DNA from: Struthidea cinerea
Lineage: Eukaryota; Chordata; Aves; Passeriformes; Corcoracidae
Assembly (NCBI GenBank): GCA_013397865.1
Contig: VZTI01005240.1
Location: 62,001-126,000 of the forward strand
DNA length: 64,000 nucleotides
Direction of reading: 5' to 3'
This document shows, in pieces, positions 47,400-60,500 of the stretch (the stretch's first letter is position 1; each line of letters begins with the position of its first letter). The notes below the pieces were generated by a model, which worked only from the letters and a program-made list of their open reading frames with translations, was not told where the DNA came from and made no database searches. The position numbers were made by a program, and so were the translations under genes.

Positions 47400-47720
47400 C
47401 CACCCTAAATTGCATATATGCAATGAAAAATAGTTCAAAATTCTTTCCAGATGTTAATTAAAAATCTCAATATCCATTAGAATTAGCCCTTGGTACATAT
47501 TTATACCCACAGCAGATGAGCGTGTGAGAACACACTTATTAAAAAAGTACTGAAAAAATCCATATTCTCCATCAGAAGATCTGCCCCAATTCCCTTGGCA
47601 GCATTAGTGGCTGACTGCATCAAATGCCTGCCTTGTTTCTGAAGGCTGGCGTGAACCTGTAATTCTGCTGCATGCAAATAGCTCCCCCGAGATTAATGGG
47701 AGAATTCAAGCAGGTAAATG
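47400..47720. promoter_or_regulatory. Motif-dense block with palindrome and octamer, candidate regulatory element
   Basis: Contains the perfect 14-bp palindrome TTGCATATATGCAA (47410-47423), TTAATTAA-type sequence near 47456, the POU octamer ATGCAAAT (47672-47679) and several ATTA cores ('gagattaatggg'). The combination of POU-type and homeodomain-type sites in single-copy DNA fits an enhancer. No exon is visible nearby. Confidence 0.33.
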
Positions 47721-49699
47721 TCATGCACACTGGGTGGCAGGATCAGGCCAGCAGTTAGCACATCCCTCACAGTTACAGTGACTTTTCTTCAGATTTAGCA
47801 ACTGTGATTGCTACAGAATTTCCATTAAATTTTCTCACTTGTATCCCGAAAGAACAGAGACTTAATGTTACAGTAACTGCAATTAGGAAGGACTTAAGAA
47901 AACGAAGTCCTATTATATGCAATGCCCCATCACTGGCAAAAAGAATGGTGCATATTATCATTTTATCACTGCCTGGTTTTAGCCATTTTATTTAAAATTT
48001 GATTGAAACGCTAATAAGGATTTGCTCTATATATCCTTACCTGCTCAAGTCTCAACTAAGTCAGAACAGTGAGCTTTTTTCCCTTAAACTGTAAAGAATG
48101 AAAGTTTGCAGGGAAATATTTCAGCTGTCAGCAATAGATTTGAAGAAGGAATTAAAATTCAAGAACCCTTCTGAGGAATTTATCTAATCAACCAAAAGTA
48201 AGAATCTAGTCTAAACTTGCTGTCTCAGATACCGCAGTGTCCCAAAGATGAACAATTCCATCTCAAAACAACTGTCAAAGTTAAGTGAAATAATTACTCC
48301 CAGAAATGTGTTGGTTTGGGTTTTGTTTTTTTTTTTTGCCTGCAGAAAGCTCTAAAATGAACAGTACCAGGCATCTAAGTTTTAGATGACCAACGTCCAG
48401 CTAGGGTAAACTTCTGGTCAGTGTCCATTTAGTATCTCAAGCCTTTCCTGGATTTTTGATCACAGAGGCAGCTCTCTCAGCAAGCAATGCAATTTGCATC
48501 AATAACATGGCCTGGCATGCTGGGATGAGCTGTGCTGATAAAGATCTTGCTGTAGATATGTTGTACATCTGTACCCACACAGTCAAGATCCCAGGTGCTG
48601 AGGTCTCAGCCTGTCTCCTCCATTAGCCCTAATAAAACGTATGTTTTTGTGATGAAATCCAGACTAACCTCTGTTCAATATTCAACTTCCATTGTAATCT
48701 TGAAGATTCAGGCTGATTTTGCTCCCAGACAGTGCATTTTGATAATGCCTCAGCTGCAGAAGTGGCCCATTCCCAAGTAAAAACACAGTGGTTCTGGTCA
48801 AGTTGTGTCTGGAGTGTTGGATTCATCCTGATTATAAATCAGAGGAGACTCCAGCTCTTAATTCTCTCTTCTGTATGAATAGCTGCTGAAATCCCTGTAA
48901 CAGGTAACATAATATCAGTAAGTCTTCCATAAAACTTCAGGAGAATCTCAGATTAGAGCTAAACTCTGAAATTCACACAGATCTCAAAGGTGATGCCAGC
49001 CCTCAGCTCCCAGGCAGCACAGTCATACAGAGTCAGGACATTACATGGTCCTCAGAAAAATTCACTGAGTTACTGCTGTGGCATTTTCTTTAGATGCTGG
49101 GCCACTGCCCTGCAAAAATATAGAGTCCCTACCCTATCTGACAATATTTACTGGTGCACCTTGGTTGAGATATTCATGCAGAATGGAGTTTTACTGTTTC
49201 CCACCAGCCTGGCTTCATTCCCCAGACACCTGTGTTTCTGAAATGCAAGAAGCTGGCATTGCCTGTTTTCCTATTCCTTCATTTCTGGGTTTTTCTCTGT
49301 ACCCATCAGGACTAGAAACATTTTTTTTTTTTTTTTTTGATGCTTATGCCAAGCTCAAATTAAGGCAGAAGTGTCCACTTGCACTGGGAAAAACAGATGT
49401 GAACCCTACCCTTTAGAAGGGATTCCACAGACATCCATGTCCTGACCCAAGGACTGCACTGCGGAGTCAAACCAGATTGATCTGACAGAGTGTCACCGAC
49501 TGGACAAGATATGCCTAGGAATAAACAAAAACCCAGGTAAAAATATAGTGATGCTTTATTCCAAACACTTTCCAAGCAATGAAGGACTTGTGGTTCTTGA
49601 AGCCAGTGTAAGTCCTCTGGCACTTCATAGTCCTCTTTGCCATGGTGCTGCCCAGGAAAATATTGATCAGTGTCTTGAAGCAAAAATAAAACATCAACA
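47721..49699. other. Unique sequence, no gene seen
   Basis: Frames on the two strands at 47773-47961 and 47804-47995 overlap antisense and are not gene-like. A T12 run with an acceptor-like 'gcctgcag' ends at 48344, and a T18 run lies at 49321-49338. The last few hundred bases border the old CR1 relic; its 3' limit is uncertain, so some of 49340-49699 may be further decayed element. Confidence 0.4.
49321..49338 (-). repeat. T18 run (A18 on the minus strand)
   Basis: Eighteen T. On the minus strand it would be a poly(A) run following 'gcttggcataagcatc', but no AATAAA lies at the right distance and I find no matching flanking duplication, so a retrocopy cannot be supported. Confidence 0.8.
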
Positions 49700-50200
49700 C
49701 CCAGTGTCCTCTGATACTGCAGAACTTAACAACCCACAAATGATGGACCACCTCAGACTGCTTCAAATATGTCCCAGGTGGTTTCATGTGGTCCCCTTTT
49801 GGGAGGGGGTGGATGACAAACAATAGTTTCCTCATCTTCTCATCACACTTTTGACTTAATATCCACTGCACACGTTTTGTCTTCTCTTTTTTTTTTTTTG
49901 GATAAAGAGTCCTATTCCAATTATCCTTTGCATAGGCACTAATCCAGACTTCTGACAATATCTATTGCCCTCTCTGTATCTTCTCCAGCTCTGCTGTGGC
50001 TTTTTTTTCTGAGGCAGGGAAACCAACACTGTGCGAAGGTGCTGGCACACTATGGATTGATCAAGAGAAAATAATACTTTCTTTTCTGCTCTCTATTCCT
50101 TCCGTAATAATCAAACATTGAGCCGATGTTTCTCATTGAGCTAGCTCTTACGACCCCAGATATCATATCTGTGTCATAACTCAGCTTCATCACTGAATAT
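49700..50200 (-). mobile_element. Ancient CR1 LINE relic with part of the reverse-transcriptase 3' region
   Basis: Reading the minus strand, these landmarks appear in order: 'tatctggggtcgtaagagc', 'agctcaatgagaaacatc', 'ggaaggaatagagagcag', 'caatccatagtgtgccagc', 'accttcgcacagtgttgg', 'ctggagaagatacagagaggg', 'aagagaagacaaaacg', 'ggggaccacatgaaacc'. They parallel the old amniote CR1 order (gatctgggggtcgta ... tagctcaatga ... agggaatagagaa ... ccatggtacgcccacacctt ... aaagtacagagaagggcaac ... aagagacgactaag ... aggggtcaccaaatgaaa). About 500 bases survive with many substitutions and indels. The 147-codon minus frame at 49515-49958 lies mostly inside this relic and is therefore not an independent gene. 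Confidence 0.82.
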
Positions 50201-53200
50201 ATGATGCTGAGCCTGTGGATAGCAGCCCAGACTACACAAGGTTATTTAAGAATGGGCAATGTGAAATTGCCTTTAATTGCTCTCCATGAGTACTAAGGAC
50301 AGCTGCAGCCTTTTGCTCTGAAGCGCAATCAAAGCAAACCTGCTCTGAGAGAAATATTCCCCCTGGCCAGACATGGAGGAGAGACTGAAAAGTCGCTGGG
50401 GTCTCCTCTGCTGTCTTGTACCTCCATGACTTTCACCTGCAGTTGTGCTGCAGTGGATCCAGTGGCTGCTGAGCTGTGGGCAGCAACCTCAGTCCTGGCT
50501 GCGTCCACGCAGAGTTCTGGTCCCTACAGGCCAGAGACAAGAGGGTGTAGCTCAGGAAAACCAGCTGTTTGGGATAGAAAGCTCAAAGCCTATAGGCTAC
50601 ATTAATACATCAGCTAAGATGATCAGCTGTGCAAGAGAGAGAAGCAGAGGTCTGAGTGCAAGGTCCAACCCCTCATAGGTCAGATTTGTTGGAGCACTGC
50701 ACTGGAGGGAGCTGCCTGCCATCTCTTCCAGTGGGGTTCATGCCCCTCTTCTGCAGCCACGTCCTGCATAACCCATAACTCCCTTTATTCCCCTCTCTGT
50801 GCTGCAGCCTCACTCTTTTTAAGTGCTTCTATGAACTCGCTGCTTTAACCAGGAGCCCCACCAGGCTCCTGCATCACGCTTCTGCTCTGCTGAGGGACGG
50901 AGGTGGGAGGTGGGAGGAGAACAGCAGAGCAGTGCTTCTCTGTTTTTCCTGGATGTCTTTCATTCACCCTCAGCTGAGTTTTCTCCCCATTCACAATAAC
51001 TAGCATTCTTTGGGGCACATTTCTCCTCACAAATCTCGAGGAGGCGGAAGCGCTGCAGAGCTGCCGCTTCACTAAAGAGCATGTTATTCCAAGGCTAAGA
51101 TCTTATTACAATTCCCTTACTACAGCAACACATTTTTTCCGCTCCTTTTCAAAACCTCAAATGTTGTTATGGCGTCAATGGTAAAGAAGTTTCGGCTTGC
51201 TTGGATTTCAGTCTCCTGGCCTTGGATGAGGGGGAAACATTATTTCTCCAAATATATGAACCCTTGTGCACACACACACTTGCACGCTCCTAGACCCCAA
51301 TGTTGCAGCAGGATCTGCTCCAGCACGGCCTTCTGCCCGCCCAGAGTTGTGTTGAATGTAAATCAAGCACATCTGACAGCTCAGGCTCTTTTAATGTGGT
51401 GCTTTGGTAATGCTGCTACTGATGTGATCCAGGAAAACAGCAGCATGGATCAAACCCAGCCAGGCAACTGTCCCAGTGTTGTGGCAAAGAAGATAAAGTT
51501 AATAGAGACCCAAATGATGCTGCAGGGACTCGTACATATCCAGGTCTCTACTTTCAGCCTGTTGGGGGAAAATATGGCTTGTGCTCCCCATTGCAAGGCA
51601 GCAGTGGTGGGAGGTGGGAACCCAGACCTCTGACTGCTGCAGCTCTGGGAAAACAGGCCAGAATTCCACCACGGCACAGGGGCACAGAAAAGCACCTGCT
51701 GGCACGCTTCCTCAGCCCCCCCAGGCTTCTACTCTCTGCATGTGTAAGATGGGAGGGAGCTGTGGGGCACAGAAATTGGTAGTGGATTTTGGGAGAGATT
51801 GTGGTGCTGCTGTTGTCTCGCTGGGCTCAGTTTTGTGCCCTGTACAAAGCCTGCACACCCTGGCCACCTTCCATGGTGACTAAATGGGTCTGTCCCATCT
51901 CACAAGACCAGTACAAAAACCCAGCCCTCCTTGATGACTTCCTCAGGACCCAAGGCACTTGGTGCTGTCTCTGTCACCAAAGCATCTGGTCACCTTCTGG
52001 CCTTCAACACATTTTTTCTTTCAGCAGCCCAGGGATAGGATAGTCTATTTATCACACTTGAAAACAAGGCAAGGAGCATAGCCAGATTGCTAATGTTTAG
52101 GTGCCTGAACATGCAGATATGCATCTGGTGGAATTGTGAAGCATGTGGAGGCACTTCCCTACCGCTGAGCTTGAGCCAGGTCCCACGGTGGGTCTGGGCT
52201 GTATGCAGGAGGAATTGGGCAGAGTTTATAACAGACTCTGTTGATGAGATTGTCAAACCCCCCTGTACACTCCAAGAACAGCTTGTTTCCCACCAGTGAA
52301 AATTATTCTCGCACTGTTGTTTCACAAGTTCTGTTTCCAGCAATGCCTGATCACAGATAAGAGAAATGCAAGCTCAGTATGTACGTCTTGGGCTTTGTTT
52401 ATCCAGGACCAGCTAGGCGTTGTGGTGGGAAGAACGACATTTCACCTCTTTGTCCACAGCTTCTTCATTTTCTTCCACTCAGACCTGAGTTCACAACAAC
52501 ACTGCAAACCACTGGAACAGGACAATCCCCTGGTCTGGGATCAGCTTCTGTCTTGCCACATGGACAGGTACTGATATGATTCAAAAACAAATCTGCTTTT
52601 CTTGCAGTTTGCACTCTACTAGTGGCGTCCTGCAGGCTCGTGGTATTGCTTAACACCTCTCACAGAAACAGTAACTGAGCCCAGCACTTCCATCTCAGCT
52701 TCAAAGCATCTGGGATGCCTTGCCAGAGCAGAGGGGATGAATGAGATGCCTGGGAGTTGTTCTCTCCATGACTGCCGTAGCAATGCTAATCTCACCAGAG
52801 GAATCAGTGGTGTGGCATCAAACCTGTGACTGGGCAAGAGACCTTTGCTACCAACAATCCTGGAGCCCTAAGAGACGAGTACTTGCAGAAGGAGCACCTG
52901 CATTTCTGAATCTCAGTCAGAATTACCTTTTTGCAGATTAAATAAATGATAATGACAGGACTCAGGTCCCCCCACTCTGAATAACAAAGGTTCGGGAGAT
53001 TGGGTGGAGCCTACAGAGAGAGGTGACTGTTTGGATCAGATCTGGATTTCATCTCACACAGGTTAAACAGATTCTGGAGATGAAGGGAAGATAAACAGAA
53101 ATCTTTTCTTTTGAGCTACTTTTCACTGTTCCTGTGAGCCTCACAGCTGGATCTAACACTCCAAAGTAATAACTGGTGGAGTGGTCTTCAAAAAGATGGG

Positions 53201-56200
53201 AACTCTCTGGTGAATTACAAGTTTTACATGACTTGTAAAAATCTGGATATTATTTTCTGCCAGTGCCAACCTAAGATGTAATAACTTGGACACCGGATGG
53301 CAAGCCAGAGTTAAAATAAGCCCATGACGCAGGCATGAACTGTCATCCAGCATGGCCAAGCAGCTTCTGTGTCCTCCTCCCCACCACAAAAATTAACCTG
53401 ATTAAAGGCAGCACAGTGCAAAGCAAGAGAGTTAAGTTGCAGTTACCTTGGAAGAAAGGCTGGACAGGAATTGTTTAACCCAGCCCCTTGACCTGATTTC
53501 TAACAACAGGAGGCAAAAACCAGTGACAGCTGATATCCCTTTTATCATAAAAGACGGGCTCATTTTTGCTTCTCTGATTTAGGTGTCGCTAACAGGAGGA
53601 GATGGGAAGAGAGCAGCCTTTGTTCAGTTGCAAGTTGCATAAGTGGCCCACAGCGAGCTGCTCTGTGCCTCTCTGGGACCAAAGCGTGATGGTGACCCCG
53701 GGGTGGAGGTGCCTACCTCATGCTCCCCTTCCCTAGAAGGGCAGCATCCCCCAACCCATCTGCCTTTTTCTGGTTCTTTATTGTATGGTTTCTAGGCACT
53801 TTTGGTGCCTACTCCCTTTGGTCAAGGGTCATGTTCTTAGTTCATCTGTCCTGTGGCTGCTCCAGGACCTCCTTCTAGCGGTGATGCCCCCTGGGAGAGT
53901 CCCAAGCCACCAAAACTTCCCGCAGATATCCACCTCCGTGACAAAGCTTGCGTTTAGCCTAGAAATAAGCCTTGAACCCCTGTAATCTGGGAAGCTACAA
54001 TGGTCCTCAGAGGTCAGGACATCCCTTCTCAAAGCCTCTGACTGGGCAGAGCAGGCTAAAAGCAAGCCTGAGAAAGGGAAGGAAGAAGTGAAGATCTTTA
54101 GAGAAAAAGCATATTTGAGTGTTTATGAGTGGTATTCCCTCTTGTCGTCTTTTTAATTGATGCCAAAATTCTCTTAGTTACATCTCTTCTGCCAGGCTCG
54201 TGCCTTGACGTTGGTCTGCCATACCTGGCCATCTGCTCTGTCTGACCTCCTGCCATGCAGAGCGTCCCTCTCCGAGCAAAGAAAACTATCTCTGCTGTCC
54301 TGCCAGGCACATTTTCACAAATCCAGCATACTAGGAGAGGATATCTCCTTACACCATGCAAAATACCTGAGAAGTCTGCGAGCCTCAGGGGGCATCACAC
54401 GGGGAGAAAAGAGAGATTTGTTTCCCCAACTGAATCCCAGAACTAATCCCCAGAGGAATAAAACCCCTCCGTAGTCCTCATGAGGGCTGTTGTTGGCAAA
54501 CTTTGCACAAACAAAACTTCAGCAGACACTGCCACAAGGGTCCTCAGTGTTTCCCTCAGCCCGTGTCTCTTGTCGGCTGAGGAGCCATGCGATATTTGAA
54601 TGTGAATGGCAGGCGCTTGTTGGCCGAGAAACGGGCATTAATCATCAGCCTCTGAACCGCAGCTCCAGCAGCTTCCAGGCTCTCTGCAGGAGCTGCTCAA
54701 GAGCAGAGAGGAAAGTGGACTCGGAGGCCAGCCCTTGGCACAGCAGAGGTGATTGAGGCATGGGGAAATGGCTGCAGCAATCAGCTGAGGGGAATTAGGT
54801 TCATAGGATCTCCAAGACCCTTAGGATTCCTCTCTTTCCTATTATTGCTTATGACAGAGTTGATAAAGTGCCCCAGAAAAACCACCAGGCCGCCATTAGC
54901 AGACATCAATCTTTCTAATCTTGGTTTTGGCCTTGAGTGATTGAGACCAGGTTGGCGATGAAATACAAATCAAGAACACGTGAGTTTTGGGAAAAACTAA
55001 ATCCCGGCAGCAAGCCGTGTCAGAGGAACAATAACTCGTAGCCAAACCGACGTGTATCAGACCTGGCTTCCACAGCACAGTCTCAAACTGGATTTCTATT
55101 AAATATAAATCAGTGCAGCTCCACTTAAGTATGGGGTTCTACATACCAGACAAAGCTAGCCAGGATGTCAGAGATGGCTTAGTGCTTCTGACACCAACGA
55201 TAGCCCATGGATTTCAAATGCTGCTGGGGAAAGCAGGCATCCACCTGACAGTCAGATACCCAAAACCTCTTGTTAGTAAAGCCCTCTGGGTCTCAGATAC
55301 CAGTTAACTTCCAGGCTTCTTTCTCCTGAGAAGAGTTTTCATCATATGGCCCATTTCAGGGAGGGCCATGGGTCTCTCATCTCTGCCTCTCTGCTGTGGT
55401 CACACTGTGATTTGGCAGTGGCTTCCATTTGGTCTTCCTGGCAGAGACCACAGCTGCTTGGGTTTTAAAAAACTCACCTAAGCTCATATGCGTCAATGAA
55501 AAATGTGCAGATGAATTAAGAGCTTGAATTGTTTCATCAGTTCATTATCAAATGTTACTAACCCTCCTTTAAAAATAGGTGACTCGTGTAAGGTAAGGAA
55601 GCCCAGCTCCTACCAGAGCAGGTTTTTATTACCAGCAGACTTAAAGCATAAGTCTTTAATAAGGCTGCATACAGCTAGGACTAATACAGTCATGTCTCAA
55701 TGGAGCTGCTTCCCAGATGCTGACAAATCAGACAACTTCTTCTTTGGCTCAGAGATCCTATCGAAGTAGTAAAAGTGCTTCCACGTGTTCATCATGTAGT
55801 GCAGGGTTGCTGTGTGGTTATTAATGTATTTGCCGTGCAGAGCAGAGACCCTGGCCTGCCTAAAACATGGGTCTCCCCTCACTGCTCAGTGTCTGTCTCC
55901 AGCAGCATGTCCTCTGATGTGGAGAGAGAAAAGACAAAATTTTCTACCCCATGAAATGAGTCAGATTCTTAAATCACTTCCAATCATTTTGTAATCCTTA
56001 GATTTAGGGCATACAATATTCTAAGTTAAGCAGAAAGGGTCTGCAAAGGTTAAAGACAATAAATCAGAAGACAGGAAAAAGAGACTAAAAAAAATTAAAA
56101 GGAAAGGCAATATGGGACTTGAAATAACCATTTGATGGTGCTGAACAGAGTGGGTTTGGTGACAGTTTGATGGAAAGAAGTATTAAGTAAGAATGTACAT

Positions 56201-56394
56201 CTAAACTCACTCCTCTGTGTTTGGTTTTTTTTCTTCAGGTGTTTAAATTTGCAACAGAAATGTGGCAGTAACTCACCAGCAAATGTACCTTGTACAATGG
56301 TGATAACTCAGTCCCATCTTATGGCTGGCTGGGCTTTGTTCATGGCTTGTGATAAAAAACTGATAGGAAAGCTGACCTGAATTATTCATGTTGC
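50201..56394. other. Unique sequence, no gene seen
   Basis: About 6 kb of single-copy, medium-GC DNA. The longest frame is 51169-51633 (plus, 154 codons); others lie at 51990-52343 and 54098-54361 (minus). All are domainless, and several are overlapped by frames on the opposite strand. No CR1 tail, microsatellite or RNA gene was recognised in this stretch. Confidence 0.45.
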
Positions 56395-56500
56395 TGATTG
56401 CAACTTCCTTCATCAGCCCAGACAAGCTGGGTAACCTCTGCACCCCAGTTTCCCCCTAAGCTGTGCACCTGTGGCAATAATGGAGTTTTAATGTGGACAC
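56395..56500 (+). repeat. Possible MIR-like SINE trace
   Basis: 'agctgggtaacctctgcacc', 'ccagtttccccctaagctg' and 'tggcaataatgg' echo the MIR wording gctgggtgacc ... cctctctgtgcctcagtttccc ... taaaatgggaataat. The match is clearer than at 2085 but still short, with indels. Confidence 0.35.
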
Positions 56501-57179
56501 TGCTGCACCAAGGTGAAATATGAGCATTGAGAGGTGGCAAAAGCATGGTCTGAGCCCAGGAAGGCTTTTCCATGTAAAATATGTGAGGTACCTGCAGTGC
56601 TGGTGAGACCTCTTGTCTTGCAGCCGTGGCCGTGGCTGGGGAGATGGGATACCACAGCCTGGGGGGCTGGATCTGTTCCTGATGGCTTGTGTAGCCTCTG
56701 TTCAAGCAGTGACTGCTAAGATAGGGAAAAAGGCAGGTACAGAGGAGCCATGTAAAAAATAAATCAAAGCCTGAACCCCTGTGATAGAGAGCAGGGTTTG
56801 CACAGAGGTCTGTTTGACAGAGAGGCTCACCCTGTTTCCGTCGTGTTTATTTGCGAAGTAAAGGTGAAGCCATTGAAATAACAGCCTGATGTATAGTGCA
56901 CCAAAATCAGTGGAAAGACTCCCACAGTGCTCAGCAGTATTTGGCTAAAGTCATAAAAACGTCGTGTTCACAGTGCCGTTTTGCTTCTCTGTTTTACAGC
57001 ATTTCCCAGACAGGAGTGGTGTCCATCCTTCACACACCACTGGATGAGAGAGGGAAAGCTGTACATGGCTAAACAAAGGAATTTGTTAGGAGGGCAGAGA
57101 TGAGTTGCAGGCTGACCCAATTTGTAACTTCAGGTCAACACAGTGTGGTAAGAGTCAATGAATAGCTAGGCTGGGAAAA
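56501..57179. other. Unique sequence, no gene seen
   Basis: Single-copy DNA. The frame 56382-56705 (minus) overlaps the MIR-like trace and has no domain. No other feature was recognised. Confidence 0.4.
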
Positions 57180-57560
57180 AGAAAATTAAATAATAGTTGT
57201 TCAGATACATTAAAAATAAAATGCCTCATTTGAAAAATATTATTTAGATGAATACCTGTGTTTGCCTTACTTTAAAGGTTAAATATAACATCAGGAAATT
57301 AACATTTAGTTTGGGGTCGGATTTTGAATCAGTTTGACTCTGCTTTGGATGAATTTCATCCAAATTTTTTTTCAAGCGTTTCATTTCAATGTGAAAACTA
57401 CAAAGCCAGTTCTGTTTCAGGACAACTCCAACTTACATTTTCTGTTCCGAGATTTTAGTTCTGCGGCCACACTAGAAAAGCAGCTATTCAGAACATCTTA
57501 ATTATAGACGAAACCACAGTCATCTCAGTGCCAGTAATGAGCAGATAACTTCTTGCACCG
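57180..57560. promoter_or_regulatory. AT-rich motif-dense block, possible regulatory element
   Basis: About 380 bases without open frames. ATTA/TAAT cores occur ('gaaaattaaataatag', 'aaatattatttagatg', 'catcttaattatagac') and there are near-palindromic stretches such as 'gatgaatttcatc' (57348-57360). It resembles the other candidate elements of the window. Inference only. Confidence 0.25.
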
Positions 57561-60500
57561 TACTGACTGGCAGTACAGTAGGAAGCCAGTGCTGTGCATT
57601 TCAAATTTTATTTAACATTCTCTTATAAATCCATTTCTCCTGCTCCTCTGCTGTTTTTCCAAACATCACTATAGTGGAATAGGAGCATCACAACAGTACA
57701 GAGAAGAACAGTGGAAGGTTTGGAAATACAACACACACAGCCCCTTCCAGGCACAAAGCAAAACCCAAAGAGCACTGACTGAGCAGATTTATATGTACAT
57801 TCTTACTTAAAAACTCTTAATATCTGACTATAGCCCCTCATTTCCCAGCCATCAACTGCTTCTTCCAGGGTTTATGTTAACATGCTGATACACACACAAA
57901 TCCTAGAAATGAAAACGATGCAGTTGCCTTGCAAAACTTATAATCCTATACTCATCCTCAGCCTCCCAGCCTGTGTGCAAAGGTTTTCTGCGCACAGTAA
58001 TCAGCAGTACGAGCACATGGGCAGCTTCATTCAGAGCTGTCTCCTGGGTCTGTGATGCTCTCTGTGAAGGCAGGACCCTGCCAAACCCACCAGTAATAGA
58101 GCCCATAAAGGATCAGTCATTTGTCAGCTGGCAAAGGCAGAACAGGTTTTCAGCTCTATTTTTCCATGCAAAAATAGTCATGTTTTTAAAAAATAAAAGA
58201 TAAGCACACTGACATGGGGAATGTGAGAACAGACTCTTTGGTAATCTCCATTGCATATATGGATGCTCAAGACACATGCTGGGACAGGATGACAGCACAG
58301 GGCTGCAGCAGTGGCCTCATTTTTTTAGTAGCTTCATTTGTAATCAGAAAAGGTAGTATAGAATGAGATATTTATTCAACTGTGAAACTACTGCCATATA
58401 AAAACACTGACAGATCTATGTAGTGTCAGACTTAATTTTTTTTGTGTAGGTTTGTGGGTATGTCGAACATGACTCTTGCCATCCATAACTGCTAGAGCAG
58501 TAAGGTCTGGATGCACAATGTGTTTTGGAAGAGATACGATCCTTTAGGCTCGGGAAGATCTAATTACCAAGCTGAGGAGGACGTTTTTTCCACAGCAGGC
58601 CAGCCCAAAATTGCTCTCTTTAGGAGCAGTCAGAGCTGGTTGCATTGGACCCAATGGCCAGATGCCCTGACCACTGGGCTAGCACAGCCAGGTCTGACTC
58701 AGTCTGGCAGTGTGCCCACTGCATATGCTCAGCTCTTCTGGAGCAGAGTATCCCTTTTAATAAAAAATTTTCTAAACATTTTATTGTGGGAATTTCTTTG
58801 GGGGCAGTATTATTCTTTGGATTTTGCAGGAAAAAAAAAAAACAAATACCCTCCCTTCTGGCTGATTTTTCAAAGTTTATTAAGAACATAATTGGAATCC
58901 TTCTATACTGAAAAATATTTCACCAGCGATTGATAATGGTGTGCAGACTAAGGATAAAGGCAAATTTAATCACTGCTTTTATTATTCTGTTTTCCTGAGT
59001 AGGGTAATTTCCCATCATCCTGAGTGGCTTGAACAGCCACAAGCCCAAAATAGTGATGATGGAATTTCCTGGGAACAAATTAATGTGGAGGCACTGGGAT
59101 ATTGCAGTAACAGTGTGGTAAAGGAATGTGCCTTCTACCACACGCCTCCTTCGTATTGATGTATATTTTGGCTAACACCAAGTGTCACTTGCAAAATGTG
59201 CACCGTGTTGTGGCCTGTGTTTTTCTGGCCTCTCCCAGACCAAAGCAGGGAGCCCTCTTTCATGTTAGTCACTCCTGATCGTGGTCCTGCAGCTCTTTCC
59301 CATGCAGGCAGAGCTCCCACTGATTTCCAGACAGGCATGTACAAGTTAGGGCTGCTGGATCCGTCCCTAACATAGTAAAAATAGACAGTTACTTGGTTGT
59401 TTTCGTGAAAAGGAGAGGAAGGAGATCATTATATAACAGGAGGGTTTTTTGGGGGAGAGTTGGTTTATTTAAAACCTCCAGTGATAGCTGCTTTCCCTGA
59501 CTGGAATTGGCTCTGCAGCAGGGCAGGAAAGCTGGGATCTTGCCATTGCTGGAGAGCAATGCTCTTTTCTTTATTAGCGGACAATAAGCCACATTCAAGA
59601 CATGCTAAAGAGCTGGAAGACAAGCAGGCAAAGCAGAGAAATTCAAAGTGAGGGCTGGTGCTTGGGAGCCTGATGTTTGCATTTGCCTGCAAGGGAGAGG
59701 CAGAAACCACTGAAGATGCAGCAGCTCTTTGCCAGTGCTCTCAGTGCTGGTGGGGATCTGGAGGCACCAGTGGGTTGGCTTGATGGACACCTGTGCAAAT
59801 TGCTTGCCTGTAGTAGGTGGAAATCCTGCAGCACTGAGGCAACTGGATGAGTGCAGCAGGCAGGGCACACCTGGGGGGAGATGGCATTTTTTAGGGCTCT
59901 GAGGGAAATTTAAGGACCTCGCAGCAAGCGAGGAGAAGGGGTGCACAGGTGCTGGACACTCTGCTGTTGGGCGTTTGGCCCTTGGGCCATGTGAGGAAGA
60001 GAGATCTCAATGCTTGCAATCTCAGTCCTGGCTCTGGACACCATCAGCTGTCCCCTGATGGACAACAGCCAGGTGTCACCTGCCCAAAGGACATGGCCAC
60101 AGAGCTGCTGACAATACATGAGCAGCCCAAAGGCTGTTGTCTTGTCTCTGGCAAGAGAAAATGCCTGAAGAGAGTGAGAGCAAAACTTATCTTCTACGTC
60201 CCTAGATGTTCTCCTGGCTGGCTCCTGTCCTTCTTGGATGTGTTCTTCCATGTTTTCTTGGGAGAGGCATGGAGAGGCATGGCTCTCCAAATACTTGGAG
60301 GAGGTTCCGCACCTGTGGCCTCACACCAGAGCTCCGTGTGCTGTGGGACATGGGAGCAGGTCTCAGGCACGGCCATGGAAGGGTGCTGGCACACCCTGAG
60401 CTGGCTGCAGGCCTCCCAAAGGATGCCAGCGCTCTAATGACACCATGCTGGGTGTCCTCAAAAGTCCTCAGAGAGAAGTATTTTGCATTGTGCATGCATT

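Noticed and set aside
49515..49958. 147-codon minus-strand open frame
   Set aside because: Most of it lies in an ancient CR1 relic and it reads through an A run as poly-Lys; it also starts at TTG.
51169..51633. 154-codon plus-strand frame
   Set aside because: No domain or signal; codon choice looks random and part is open on the other strand.
58641..58681. tRNA-promoter-like string on the minus strand (A-box-like TAGCCCAGTGG, then GGTCCAATGC)
   Set aside because: The boxes start only about 30 bases apart, the B-box match is poor and no cloverleaf can be drawn.
59910..60437. Overlapping long frames on plus (162 codons) and minus (126 codons)
   Set aside because: Mutual antisense overlap in a GC-richer patch is the usual sign of non-coding DNA with few stops.
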